From: Geotrypetes seraphini
Taxonomy: Eukaryota > Chordata > Amphibia > Gymnophiona > Dermophiidae
Length of the DNA: 64,000 nucleotides
Assembly (NCBI RefSeq): GCF_902459505.1
Contig: NC_047085.1
Span: 353,375,836 to 353,439,835, forward strand
Direction of reading: 5' to 3'
The notes under the pieces were generated by a model, which saw only the letters and a program-made list of their open reading frames with translations, made no database searches and had not been told where the DNA came from. Positions 21,191 through 32,309 of this stretch are shown piece after piece. The translations under genes were made by a program, and so were the position numbers. Positions within the stretch are counted from its first letter, which is position 1. Every line of letters starts with the position of its first letter.

Positions 21191-21354
21191 GTCCAGAAAT
21201 TGACCCCTTCTGGTATGTGGGCCGTGGTGTACGCCCTATTGGCCGGTTCGGAAAAAGGCAGTCAAAGAATATCAGCAGTATGCATCATGGAGTCATCAGC
21301 CTAGAACTGATCCTAAATGCTTTGCGGGAGCAGGAGGCATTAGATGTGGACTGA
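21191..21354 (+). CDS. prlh2: prlh2 coding exon 3: mature C-RFamide and C-terminal tail
   Basis: With the last base of exon 2 the exon begins Ser-Pro-Glu-Ile-Asp. It reads SPEIDPFWYV-GRGVRPIGRF-GKR. Gly provides the C-terminal amide and Lys-Arg the cleavage site; a single Arg precedes the Ser. I recall this 20-mer as the fish Carassius RFamide (C-RFa). Mammalian PrRP20 shares the P-x-W-Y...RG-RP-GRF core. The 31-residue tail (QSKNISSMHHGVISLELILN and on) ends at TGA 21352-21354. The peptide should be a secreted neuropeptide acting on PrRP-type receptors; that role is inferred from the family. Only one RFamide copy is present. Confidence 0.93.
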
Positions 21355-21535
21355 ACTGTGCAAGATGCACACTGGTGACCACAACTTGGGAATCCCATTT
21401 TGCATATAAACTGCATTATTCCATTGTTTATAACCAATCTAGATTTGCTCCTGCCTAGTTATCCATCATCTTTTTTCCTCTTATTGATTGCCTGTGAAAT
21501 GTAGTCCTGAAATAAATGCACTCAGGTTCTCAGGG
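21355..21535 (+). other. prlh2: prlh2 3' UTR with polyadenylation signal
   Basis: AATAAA lies at 21511-21516, about 157 nt after the stop, followed by a T/G-containing stretch. Cleavage is therefore expected near 21530-21540. Confidence 0.7.
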
Positions 21536-21539
21536 TCTG

Positions 21540-22485
21540 AAGCTTGAAGGTGTGAAAGAAACTAGTTTTGGTATCTGTTATGCCAGACCATTCTTGCCAC
21601 ATGCTTCAATGAAGCAATGGTCTGATCATTCAGAGCATTTGAATGCACTGAGCTGCGATACTGATATGCCCAGGCACCTAAATGTATTCTGCTTAGATCA
21701 GGGCCACAGTTTTTCATGATGAGAAGTTTTAATTCCTTGTGTTTATCTGAAATTATAGATTATTGAAGGATGGTGGATAACCAACAGAAAACTTTCCAAT
21801 AATGATGTATTTATATGCATTAAAATGATATATAACTAAGTACATATTAGATCTGCTATTGTAATTTTTTTTGTCAAATACTCTGAAGTGATTTATGTGA
21901 GTAAAAAAGCATTTCACCTGGGTTAAATATCTACCAGAAAATTGTCCAATCTCAATGCAGCAAGCCATACCTTTTTGCCACATTGGATAAAGAGGGTTTC
22001 TTTGTTGGGAGTGGAGTTTGCTACTACTACTTATCATTTCTGTAGCACTACTAGACATAGGCTAGATAGGTTAGGTTGTAGTTGGAAAAGTAGGCAAAGC
22101 TACCATTTACTATGTACCCATGGAGAGTTTCAAAGCGATCGTAAATATTCATGGGTATAAAGAACAACGAGCCTTTGTGCTTATGTCAGCTGTACACTTT
22201 CAGTAAGCAATTTTGTACATATACAAATTTATTTATGCAGTTTATTATTTGTTAGGCCGGAGAACAAAGGAGCCCTTCTGCTAAGTTACACACCAACTTA
22301 ATTTAAAATGGCATACCATGGGACACGCTCAAGTGTCCTGCAGCAACTGCAAATATTTTACCTTTTTTGAGAGAGAGAGTGTGTCAAGATTGGTCAGTGG
22401 GCAAATTCCTGAGCCAATCAGTTAGTGCAGCTACATTACTGAATGCTCATTGGTTAGTGTAGGATTACCATGTGAGCTCTTAGGT
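21540..22485. other. No recognisable gene
   Basis: The sequence after the prlh2 3' end is AT-rich. Short frames on both strands carry no recognisable domain. Confidence 0.5.
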
Positions 22486-22487
22486 TC

Positions 22488-22860
22488 AGATTCTATAAAT
22501 GGCACCTACCAGTAGGCACCTAGATTGGGGCACCTACCAAGTTAAATGCCTAACTGTATTATTTTTTTAAATTTGTTAATTGAACAGCACCACTAAAGAG
22601 CAATTTAAAAAAATTAATTATCGAGTAGGTGCCTACCCAAAATTAGGCATGGTTAGGGACAGAGTTTGGAATGAAATAGGCACCAGTACTTTACGCCAAG
22701 AAGACCTGGCATAATATACTGGCTCCTAAGTTACAGATGCCTAACTTGATTTAGGCACCGCAAGGTATCATTCTATAAACACCGCCAAATTTCAATGACA
22801 TGCGGTAGGTGCCATTTTCCTAGGTGCCTACCGAGTTAGGTGCTATTTACAAAATGACTA
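22488..22860. mobile_element. MITE-like palindromic repeat
   Basis: cagattctataaatggcacc at the left opposes ggtgctatttacaaaatgac at the right. cacctaccagtaggcacct and taggtgcctaccgagttagg words repeat inside. Family as at 15.7 and 18.6 kb. Confidence 0.55.
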
Positions 22861-23015
22861 ATGATAAGAACTTAAATGGTAACTTTTTTTTTAATAGACA
22901 TGCAGTAATGGCAACATGAGCGCAAAAAGGCCATTTTTACAGCTGCATAAACATGGCCTCAGCACACATGAAAAGCCTTTCTAAGTGTGCTGCTGCCTAA
23001 TAATAGGATCTCTTA

Positions 23016-23372
23016 GGGCTCCTTTTACTAAACCGTGATAGAGGTTTCTGCTGTGGGCTGGTGAGATAAATGCTTTTAGAAATTCTATTAGTTGTTTTGA
23101 GCACACGGGAGGTGTCCAGTGATGGTGTGCCGGCATGGTTTGGTTAGTCTGCGCCTTCTATGTTAAGCACTGGAAGTTCTCTCCTATCGCTGACCTTACA
23201 CACTGAGGATACCCCGTTTCACAGGTGCTGTATTAAGCGTGGTTGTCTCCCTTTAAGAACCTATTTGACTTTGGCTGCTTCTTGGAGTTTCTTTTATAGA
23301 AATTCTAAGAGCATCGGAGCGTTTACCTTGATGACCAACGGTAGAAAACTCTACCACGATTTAGTAAAAGCC
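23016..23372. mobile_element. GGGCTCC-family MITE carrying a 0.2-kb insertion
   Basis: The outer parts, gggctccttttactaaaccg and acgatttagtaaaagcc, match the shorter relative at 62.9 kb. The middle holds about 200 bp of foreign sequence flanked on both sides by tagaaattcta (about 23077-23087 and 23297-23307), a likely target duplication. I do not recognise the insert. Confidence 0.55.
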
Positions 23373-23449
23373 AGCATTAGTGAATTGTAAGGTGACAATC
23401 CTCTGGACTAATGAACTTTGAATTTCAGCAGTTTATGTATTTGGATTTA

Positions 23450-23540
23450 TCGTTTATTAAACTTGATATACTGCCTTAGTTGCAACACAGTTCAAAGCGG
23501 TGTACAATAAAAATAATTTATAACATAGAAATAGAACACC
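23450..23540 (-). mobile_element. LINE 3' tail (L2 group), minus strand
   Basis: cgtttattaaacttgatata, ctgcctta and aaagcggtgtacaataaaaa form an inverted L2-type 3' end. Confidence 0.55.
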
Positions 23541-23544
23541 ATTT

Positions 23545-24790
23545 TTTTCCATATCTTTATTCATTTTTAAAAACCAACAAGTGCAACATATTATCAAACA
23601 ATGTACATCAAATGATATAATAAATACATATCCTTCCCCCACCCATCCTTTCACGGTTATTAGCGGTATATAAGAATTAAATTAAATTAAATTTCATACA
23701 GTATAAAGATAAGCAAAAGTAATACAAATGATCAAGACCAACAAATTACAATCAAATAATAATTTAAAGGCATATCCCTCCCTCTCCCACCCCTCCTGGA
23801 TGTGTATAATCAAATGGCTAAAACCAATAATTAATCTTTGCAAAATTTTGTCAATGGGTCCCAAACATCCTTAAATTTCTTATAATATCCCAATTGTATT
23901 GTTCTCATACGTTCAAATTTATAAGTTTGGCACAAAGATTCCCACCAAAAACTATAGTGTAACCTGCTCCAATTTTTCAAAATAAGTTGTATGGCAACTC
24001 CCGTCATGATAAAAAGTAGTCTATTGTTATGTGAAGTTATTGGACTCTTGGCCATCAATAACATATCAAATAACACAGCATCATACGTCAATGCCAATGG
24101 AACTTCCAGTATGCTATTTATTTGACCCCCAAATGGATTGCCAAAAGTTAAGTATCAAGGGACAAAAGAAAAACAGATGATCCAGTGTCCCTATATCGAG
24201 ATAACAGTGCCAGCATCTATTTGATTTAGAACTATCTAATTTTTGTAATCTAACGGGTCCAAAAACTTCTATGCAACCAAAAAAAACAAGTTTGTCTCAT
24301 AGATGCAGACATTGTACATCTCATCTTCCAAGACCAAATCCGTGGCCATTGAGTCGCAGAAATCTGCTGCTTAATCTCAATGCTCCAAATATCGTTTAAG
24401 CCAGTTTTAGGTTTCTTATTCAAATATTCTGATATTAATTTGTACCACTTGGTGGCCTGATGCCCTAGGAAATCTGTCTGGAAGCAAAGGCCCGCCAAAC
24501 TAATCTAATCTAATCTAATCTAAACCTTAAGTTTATATACCGCATCATCTCCATGAGAATGGAGCTCGACACGGTTTACAAGAACTTAAAATAGTGGGTA
24601 GAGAAGAAGAAAAAGGATTACATGAACTTATGTGTAGAAGGGGGGAAGGATAGAGCTACAATTTGCTGAAAAGCCAGGTTTTCAGTTGTTTGTGGAATAA
24701 CTGAAGGGAGCTCAGGTTCCGCAGCGGGGTGGTGAATTTTCAAGTTTCGCCAATCGGGGAACCCTTTCTGAATGGAAAATAGAACACCAT
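23545..24790 (-). mobile_element. L1-type LINE 3' part, split by an L2 tail
   Basis: The minus strand encodes ORF2 C-terminal pieces: DFLGHQATKWYKLISEYLNK (about 24400-24490) and LLFIMTGVAIQLILKNWSR with FWWESLCQTYKFERMR (about 23900-24050). A second copy of the same region lies at 33.6-35.2 kb. Between 24500 and 24747 it is interrupted by an L2 3' end, then about 40 bp of the same L1 segment (ggaaccctttctgaatg) continues. Confidence 0.8.
24500..24747 (-). mobile_element. L2-like LINE 3' end inserted in L1
   Basis: A (ctaat)n tail followed by ctaaaccttaagtttatata, ccgcatcatctcc and gacacggtttacaag is the inverted 3' end of the L2 family seen intact at 57.9-61.6 kb. Its tail unit is GATTA rather than TTTAG. 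Confidence 0.75.
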
Positions 24791-24844
24791 TAATAAAACA
24801 GGATAGCACTTCACATTCATACCAAAGAACATAAAATATATATA

Positions 24845-25260
24845 TATATTTTTTTTTTTTTCCATGAAAATTTATTAAAAGTTTTATCGAAATACAAAGA
24901 AGAATAACAAACAATCAGTATCAATATCATAGTCATGGTACAACAAATGAGTAAGAACAAATATTCGAGCACAACAGAAAATTGTTAGGTACGTACAATA
25001 AAAGGCAAAAATATTCTTGGGTGTTGCGAGAGGTAACAAAAAAGTATTCAAAAAAGGAAACAAAGAAAAGTCGGGAAAAAGAGGGAAAGGAAAGAAAAAG
25101 AAGGGTGGAAAGGGAAAGCAAAAGGTAAGTAAGAAAGTAACAGGGAGCGAAAAAGAGAAGAGAGAGTCCCAAATAAAATATTTTAAAAACACATTTATGA
25201 AGAGATTCATCCAAGGAGGTGTACAGCAAGTACAATTCAACATATAACTTACAATTTTGT
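24845..25260 (-). mobile_element. LINE 3' UTR, minus strand (L1-like)
   Basis: A T-run followed by ccatgaaaatttattaaaag is an inverted A-tail and 3' end. The remainder is A-rich on the plus strand and non-coding. The frames at 24933-25247 are composition artefacts. Confidence 0.5.
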
Positions 25261-25264
25261 TAAT

Positions 25265-26055
25265 AGCGTAACAGTAGTAAAATAAAACTCCTCACTGGTA
25301 AACAGTGTGTATGAAGATTGCATTCCTCCACCTGGTATGGGCAGCATAGCATGTGTTGGTTCAATACTTAAACCCATGGTCAATGCAGTTTTAAATGCTG
25401 GCTGTGGAATTTAAAGCGTCCGTGTGTATCCTGCACTGCTATATATAGACAGTGACACTGAATGATTATATAAGTATGGCTGATGTGATATATATTTGGA
25501 AGGCAATGAGGTAAAAGGGTGCCTGACACCAAGAAGAATCTATTTGGACCCTATCTATAAAGGAAAGAAGGCACCTAGGGATCAATATTCAAAGTGATTT
25601 AACTGGCAAGAAAAGGCCGATGACCAGTTAAAGTGTTTGTTTGGGGCTATTCAGTCATTTTCAGCAGCACGTAACCAGTTATCTTGACTGAAAATGACCG
25701 GTTAGCACCTATGTGAAAATGGACTATCTTGGGAGCATTCTGGGGGTGTAGTCGACATTTGTCCAGTTAAGTTCCGATATTCATAACTTAACCAGCCGTG
25801 TTTAGTACAGAAATGGAGCTTCAGAAATTAGTCTTATCTTTAAGCGCTATTCCATGGTCAGTTAAGTGCTGAATATCGACTTCACCAACTACATGTTAGC
25901 TAGCTGTGAATAAATTGAATATTGAATGCTGAAGCCTAGACAGAGCCTGGTATTGAATGTCCAGAAATTATGCCAGCAATGGTCAATAAAACACTGAGCA
26001 CTGCGGGCTAAATATTATCCCTTAATTTCCCTTATAGACTATTATGTAGCAGTGT
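25265..26055. repeat. Old repeats, GAATATTCA-type, no gene
   Basis: 25560-26035 has the words attcaaagtgatttaactgg, tgaaaatgaccggtta and gaatattgaatgctgaagcc typical of the GAATATTCAG family noted at 1-300. The rest shows nothing recognisable. Confidence 0.35.
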
Positions 26056-26059
26056 TGTG

Positions 26060-26360
26060 TTATGTTAATCAGGTTTTCTATTCCGCCTTTACCCATTCAG
26101 TTCTAGGTCAGATTACATTACAAGAGGTTGGGTCAATTAACCAGGAAGTTACTATGGACAGACTGAAAGGACATTCAGTAGGGTTGCTAGTACAGGTAGA
26201 TCAGTACAACTATTAATGCAATTAAGTCATAGTTACAAATACATAGTTACAAATTTAAGTAGGTCATATTTGACTCTTCGTTATTTCCCAGGAGTTGCGT
26301 TGGACAATTTAGAAATGAGCTTTTACAATTACCATTTCAGTTACTTCTAGGTTGGCAGTG
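26060..26360 (-). mobile_element. LINE 3' end, minus strand (L2 group)
   Basis: aatcaggttttctattccgc followed by ctaggtcagattacattaca resembles inverted L2-type tails ('...gattacataaacc'). Coding sequence is not visible. Confidence 0.4.
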
Positions 26361-26364
26361 CAGA

Positions 26365-27225
26365 TATATATGTATAATTTAGGCACAACCACTTATACCA
26401 GCCATAAAGTTGATGTAAATGTTCACATCTATATTACTAAATCACATATGTAAATCAAAATATTCTAACTGTGGGCCGCATTCCGACTCCACCCATTTGT
26501 GTTCCTGCCTTCAAATTTCACAGCATTGCACATAGCGGTCATTTTATAAAATAGCACTCAACCAGAATAATGGAATTTCCATTTTTATGTGCACACATAC
26601 ACACATATGTACCAGTATTCTAGTCATATAGCCACGCTGTTGGTATCTTTGTGTTGGCTTTCCCTTTATAGAATTAACCTACAACAATATCCATATCTCT
26701 AAGCTGTTTCATTTAGGTTGGCCTTTTTATTGGCCTATACTAAACTACTTAGCTATATGGGTAGTATTCAAATATCACCAGCTATCCTACAGATGTACAA
26801 AATGCCCATGTTTTGCAATTGCTCCGTCCCATAACTATCTGGATAGTGCTGGAGCAGTCTGTAAGAATTTCCAGTGACACTATCAGGTCAATTTTGAATC
26901 TATGGTGGTGAGTTTTAGAGACCTATGACTGCCATCAACTAATTTACAGTTGGATATTCAGCGCTGGTACCCGGAAGTTATGTGGATATTGGTGATATTC
27001 AGTGCTGAACATGCATAGTTAACTGGGCAAAGGCAGGATTGCTATGTAAGTAGCCTTATTTTTCCAGTTACCTATGTGAGCTTGGCACTAATTATCGCTG
27101 GTTCCATGTAACTCCACACAAAATCAATCAGGAACAAATGAGCAGAGATGACCAAGGTATCCAATGGGTGATACATATGCAGTAAGCTTCTAGCGAACCT
27201 GACATTGGCCTTGTTTTGGCAACTG
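26365..27225. other. No gene; scattered old MITE sequence
   Basis: 26940-27130 shows GAATATTCA-family words (attcagcgctggtacccgga). Otherwise nothing recognisable. Confidence 0.35.
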
Positions 27226-27229
27226 CCTG

Positions 27230-27560
27230 CATCAGGGGTAATTGTCCACTACGCACTACATCTTTATTTGTCTTCCCCATGGTTCGAGGTTGTACTCATA
27301 AGAAGTTCCAACAGCGCCTACTTGCATATCAGGCAGCCAGTTGGTATAAGGAGTTATGCTCTCTATTTATAAGGTCTTGCTATTACACGCATTTCAGAAA
27401 ATTATTAAAATCAGTTCTATTTGTAACATTTTTAGAGAATTAAAAGAGTCAATGATTATTTTGTAGATCGCTGGCATAGTCCAGTTTTCTATTTCTTGTA
27501 AACCGCATCTATCCGAGAGGTTTTGCGGTTTAGAAATGTAATGTAATCTAATAACTCCCA
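27230..27560 (+). mobile_element. L2-like LINE 3' end
   Basis: The plus strand encodes FQQRLLAYQAASWYKELCSL and HFRKLLKSVLFVTFLEN, a C-terminal LINE signature. A tail with cttgtaaaccgcatctatcc and a (tgtaa)n-like end follows. 5'-truncated. Confidence 0.65.
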
Positions 27561-27865
27561 GATCCATCCAAACTCTGCCTCCAGCCTGCTGTGGTACCAC
27601 CCACATGAGAGGCAGTGTAGTAGCAGTCAGAGGGGCTATTCAGTGGCACTGCCAGGCTAAATGTTGCTGAATATTCCCTCCTGAGCTGCTCAGTACAATT
27701 TAACTGGACAAGTCTCTTAAGCCTGGTTAAAGCATTTTGAATATCAGGCTTTATCATTTGCTTAACAATGACTTTGCCATTTTTACCCAAAACTAGAAAT
27801 TCAGTTTACCTGTAACACCAACCCCTTAATTTTATCAAGTCGTGCACACAATTTTGCATTTACCG

Positions 27866-29120
27866 TATCTCAAATTCTGTATATGGTGCCTTACAATGTG
27901 TGTGCAAATTGGTACACACAGTTGATTTGTGCACACAACTTAAGGGCTAGATTCATGAACCTGCCCGATGGGGACCGATCCGTGTCTGATTTGGGCAGGT
28001 CCGATGGATTCTTAAAACTCCAATATGCAGATGGGGGCGATCGGAGGAATGCCCCATCTGCCGGCACAGTTCGCTGCTGTGTGATCCCAACGCGTGCGCA
28101 GACCCTGACAGTAGTGACAGGAAAAGCAGCCTCCTGTCACTGCTGTCAGTGCTTCTGCCGGCTTTTTTAATTTTTTTTTTTAATCGGGCAGTTGCGTTTA
28201 TTACACACTCAAAATAACTGCTCAATTTAAAAAAAAAAAGCTCCTCCCCAAAATGCCTCCTCCCTCCACAAAACCCTAAAAAATTCCCCCCCCTGTGACA
28301 AAGCCTCACAAAAGGCAGGAGGGATGCCAACTCCCTCCTGCCATCTCAAACGCCTCCTGCCCTGCCTGGCCCACTTCCCTCCCTCCCTGTATCTAAGCTA
28401 GGCTAGCCGGCCCAGGCCTGGACCATCCTTTCCCCGTACCTTTTAAACTCGAGAGCATGAGGGGTGGTCAGTCCCTCCTGCTCCAGGCATCCTCCGATGC
28501 AAGTGCGGCCTTAGGCCATGCTCCGGTGCATCATGTGATGCACAGGGAGGGGCCTAAGGCCCTGATTTGGCTGAGGTGCCTCAGGCTCCTCCCTTGGGAG
28601 GGACCTGGGGCGCCTCAGCCAATCAGGGACTTCCTTAGGAAGGAGTCTAAGGAAGTCTCTGATTGGCCAAAAAAATTGTCGCAAAGGGGTCGCAAACCGA
28701 TTGGTACACGATCGGTTTGCTTTGTGAATCTAGCCCTAAGTGTTTAATAGGCCTAATTGGTGCTAATAATTGGCAATTAGCACCACAGTATTGACTCTGG
28801 CACTAATTAAAAGTTACGTGCACAATTTGGAAACTGATTGTATAAAAAGTATGCACCAGTTCAAGTGTGTGAATTTGAAAAGGGGTGTGGCCAGGGGAGG
28901 GGAATGAATGGATCTTGGGTATTCCTAACAGATGCAATGTTATAGAATACGCACAGGGATTTGACCTGGTTTTCCTTGGCCTAAATGGATGCAAAACTTA
29001 TTTTACACACTGGCGCTTAGTGCAATTCTATAAAAGGTATGTGTACATTGTAGATTCATTCTAAGTGCCATTCTAGATGGTGCTGATTTTTTGGGTTCTA
29101 TATATAGAATCAGGCCCTTA
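27866..29120. mobile_element. MITE-type element hosting a second transposon
   Basis: The left end, caaattctgtatatggtgcc, opposes the right end, tctatatatagaatcaggcc. Sequence with gcacacaact and ggtgctaataattggcaatt flanks a TAA-duplicating insertion at 27944-28736. Both halves have the vocabulary of the 42.5 and 50.4-50.9 kb repeats. Confidence 0.5.
27944..28736. mobile_element. 793-bp non-autonomous element, TAA target duplication
   Basis: TAA lies at 27941-27943 and 28737-28739. The ends are GGGCTAGATTCATGAACC and GTGAATCTAGCCC inverted. Inside are paired words gatcggtttgc / accgatcc and GC-rich CCTAAGGCC motifs. TAA with GGG ends is PIF/Harbinger-like. No transposase is encoded. Confidence 0.75.
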
Positions 29121-29157
29121 ATGTGCAAAGATTGCACTTGCAAGTTATAGAATAATA

Positions 29158-30000
29158 GGCTAGATTCACTAAGCAAACTGATCATGTACCGATCGGTTTG
29201 CGAGCCCTTTGCGACCCGATTTCCCTCCTGAAGTATTCACTAACCTGTTTTGCGATCCGATTCTGATCCGTGCATGCAAATGAGGGGAACTGCATGCAAA
29301 GTAGGCAGGGATGCGATTCACTAAACAAATTTGCTGATTCGACTGTGCTGGCCAATCAACCCAAAAAACGACTGCTGATGGCCTTTCGCTAAAGCCCTTT
29401 CCGACTGCCTTCTGCCGCCCTGCTCTCAGCCCTGTCTGCCCCAATCTGCTTCCCAGATCTGCCTGCCTCGACGCTGCCCTGATCGCCTGCCTGCCCTGAC
29501 TCCCACCCTTCCCCGCAGTGCAAGCCCGTGGTTTTAACCCGTGGGCTTTTAAGTGGGTTTAAACCACAGGATTCTAACGTTAAAAAAAGAAAAACAAAAT
29601 CTAAGCCAGGCCTGGAGGTCTAAGCCGGGCTCCCCGGCCTAAAGTAAAAAAGTAAAAAAAAAAAAAAAAAAAGTCGCGGAAGACACATGCCCCCTCCATG
29701 CCCACCCCCACGCCGCCCACCCCGCGCTGATGCCCCCTGTGATGCCCCACAAAAGCAGGAGGGATGCCAACTCCCTCCTGACATGTTAAACCCCTCCTAG
29801 CCTGGCTGGGCCCAGCCCACCTCCCTTCCTGTAGCAAAATCTAGTCTGGCAGGCTGACTGGACCCGGCCCACCCACCAAAAAAAAACAAACTGCAGGAGG
29901 GATGCCAACTCCCTCCTGGTACACACACCCCGCTCCCCGGATGCCCCCTCTCTATTCCAGGCCCCCTTTCTACCCCCTCCCCTGTAAAGCCAGTAGTTTG
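29158..30000. mobile_element. Relative of the 27.9-28.7 kb element, right end lost
   Basis: ggctagattcactaagcaaa then ctgatcatgtaccgatcggt matches the right-terminal sequence of the 27944-28736 element. The body continues with ggagggatgccaactccctc repeats shared by both. The far end is not identifiable. Confidence 0.55.
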
Positions 30001-30865
30001 CACTTGGCAAGGGAGATGAGAGGGAAAAGTTGGGTCTCTTCCCAAATAGAGTAATGCCTTAGATCTAGGTGTGGAAGAAGCTGTTTTGTTTCCCAGCTCT
30101 TTTTATAGAAAGCTGAGAGTGCTTATAGTGGGGAGAAGTTTGCCAACATCTGGGAGGGATTTTGTAAGCTGTTTTTCTGCTGTTATTAAGGCAAACTTAA
30201 GGTACTTCTCCTAAGCTCAGCAGTGCTGAATATTTGCTGGAGGTTTTCTCATTTGAAGCTGTTTGAGTGTGGGACTATTAAAACAGTAACACTGGACTTA
30301 CCTGAGACCTGCAGTGTACAGGCTTGGGGAAAGAACTTTAGGGAAGAAAAGCTGTTTGAATGGTAAAACCACAGTTGGAATTAAATGGATTGTGGGAAGA
30401 AATCCTGAGAGCCATACAGGTGATGCTGCCTTGTGCACGTGCAATTTACAGAATGCAGTAAGTTACGTATGTCCTTGATGATACACCAAGTCTATGGCTG
30501 GTGTAGCTGCAGGTATATGAATGTAAGGCATGCTGAAACCAGGTTGCATATTATGTAATAGAACCTGGGTGCCCAGAAGCCCTTATAAAATAGGCTCTCA
30601 CTGAGTGGCATCAGGGTATCTAGAATGCAGTGCCCAGTTAGAGAGCTGTCTCTTAATAGTATAAGTGCTTTTCAATATCAGGCTGTGTATTCTTAGCCTC
30701 ATTAAAAGACATGTTCCCGTGGGCTTGTTCAGGTGGAAGGAATAAATGAGTACTTTTGCTTTTATTAAAATTCACTTGTTTTTTTGCCCTCTCTTTCCTT
30801 CTCACAAAAAAAGTAAGGACAAACCATGGGGGCACCAGTAACCTGCACGCTCTTAATTATTTACA
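30001..30865. other. No recognisable gene
   Basis: Part (30420-30640) resembles the MITE vocabulary of 42.5-42.75 kb (tgcagcaggtgtat- and gcccagaagcccttataaaa-like phrases). No coding signal. Confidence 0.4.
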
Positions 30866-30867
30866 CT

Positions 30868-30983
30868 TTGGGCTTGTTTTTCAAAGCCGTGCTAGTGGCT
30901 GCTGCGCGGTAACGGCCTCGAAGCCCATAGAGATTTAAAGGACTTCGGGGCTGTTGCCACGCGGCTTTGTAAAACAGGCCCTT
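30868..30983. mobile_element. Diverged GGGCTCC-family MITE
   Basis: tgggcttgtttttcaaagcc and ggctttgtaaaacaggccc are inverted ends. The interior pairs through taacggcctcgaagccc and ggacttcggggctgttg. Confidence 0.6.
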
Positions 30984-31073
30984 TAGGTGCAGTTCTTTAT
31001 ATTGGGTATTAACATTTACGCACCCAATGCGTATTATCATATATGTCCACATTTGCACATGTTTATGCCAGTA

Positions 31074-31145
31074 TGAGGGGCCACTGAAAAGTTGTCAGCC
31101 CAGCCAACAAAGTTGGGGCAGTCTCCCTCGAGGGCTATACACTTA
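31074..31145. mobile_element. Mariner MITE left end, truncated
   Basis: TATGAGGGGCCACTGAAAAG then ttgtcagccc is the left terminus of the mariner MITE family at 11964. The rest has been lost where the next element begins at 31146. Confidence 0.55.
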
Positions 31146-32309
31146 GGGCCTGATTCTGTATAGGATGCCCTGTCTCAGCAGCTACCTAAGCAACTTTTGA
31201 GAATCGCATATGGGAGTTCTATATAGAATTGCGTCTGTCCTAACCGACACCACCTGACCCCAACTAACCTCCTTCTCTAACCGGCATCCATGTCACAAAT
31301 GCTGTTTAAAGAATCATGTTGCTGAGCTGATCGTGGCAAGGGAATCTCCCTGCCATGATCAGTTAAGCAGCAATGGCAGGGAACTCCCGAACCCCACCGC
31401 ACATTGGCCAGTAGGCGGGATGTCCACTCCCTTCCGCTGATACCCCTGAACCCCACACACACACACAGTCCGCAGCAGGAGGGTTGCTCAATCCCTCCTG
31501 CTGCAAACCCCTAAACAATTCCCAGCTGAAGGGATGCCCAATCCCTTCTACCGCAAACTCCTAAACAATCTCTGGCAGGAAGGATGCCCAGTCCCTCCTG
31601 CCGGCACCCCCCAGAACCCCCACCCCCAAAGCCCACCCGGACCCCCCAGTCTTTTAACAGGAAGGTTGGCCAGAGGGATGCTTACTCCTTCCGGCCGGCA
31701 GGCTTGCCTCTACAGAATGGCGGGCCTTCCCTTTCCCAGTTGGGATGTACCAAGGAGGGGCCTAAGGCCCTGATTGACCCAGGAATCTAAGGACCCTCCC
31801 ACAGGAGGCGCTTTAGGCATCTGGGCCAACTGGAGACTTAGGCCTCCTTTCCAGTGTATTCTGGGATGCACTGGGAATGGCCTAAGACTCCGATTAGCCA
31901 GAATCCCTTAGGCAACTCCCATGCCTGTGATCTTCAGGGGTGAGGTGCCAGCAGGAGGGAGTGAAATTCCCTCCTGTCAAGAATATCCGGGGAGGGGGGG
32001 GGGGTTGGCATGCCTGAGGAGGGACTGGGCATCCCTCCTGCTGGCTGACTTCATGGCTGGGGTTTTTCTGGCATGGCTGCTCAACTGATCGCAGCAGGGA
32101 GATTCCCTTGGTGTGATCAGCTCAATGGCAACGCAATTCTCTAACTGACACCTGTGACATGGACGCCGGTTAGAGAATCAGAGTGGTTAGGTGTGGCTAA
32201 GCATCTGTTCATTAGGACAGATACAATTCTATATAGAATGCTTGTTTGTGATTCTCAAAAGCCACTTAGGTGGCTGCTGAGACCAGGTGTCCTATACAGA
32301 ATCAGGCCC
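31146..32309. mobile_element. 1.16-kb non-autonomous DNA transposon
   Basis: The left end GGGCCTGATTCTGTATAGGA and the right end cctatacagaatcaggccc are inverted repeats that continue through ctcagcagc(t/c)acctaag. The body has gcaggagggatg modules and CCTAAGGCC words shared with 4.1, 6.9 and 28.3 kb. No target duplication or transposase is evident. It abuts the Ty3/gypsy fossil. Confidence 0.7.

Larger units (their letters stand above)
8584..21535 (+). other. prlh2: prlh2 transcription unit (three exons)
   Basis: The model is a non-coding exon 1 (about 8584-8650), exon 2 (from 10344 or 10354 to 10520) and exon 3 (21191 to about 21535). Introns are about 1.7 kb and 10,670 bp. Exon 2 follows ctctcccag and ttttgcag, either usable as acceptor. 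Exon 2 ends AGA-A|GTAAGC and exon 3 follows TTTAAATTGCAG. The junction is phase 1 and restores an AGT (Ser) codon. The product would be a 106-residue secreted precursor, or 97 residues from the second ATG. Confidence 0.8.

Noticed and set aside
21068-21304. 78-codon plus frame over the peptide exon
   Set aside because: It is the wrong frame across exon 3. The spliced frame encodes the RFamide.
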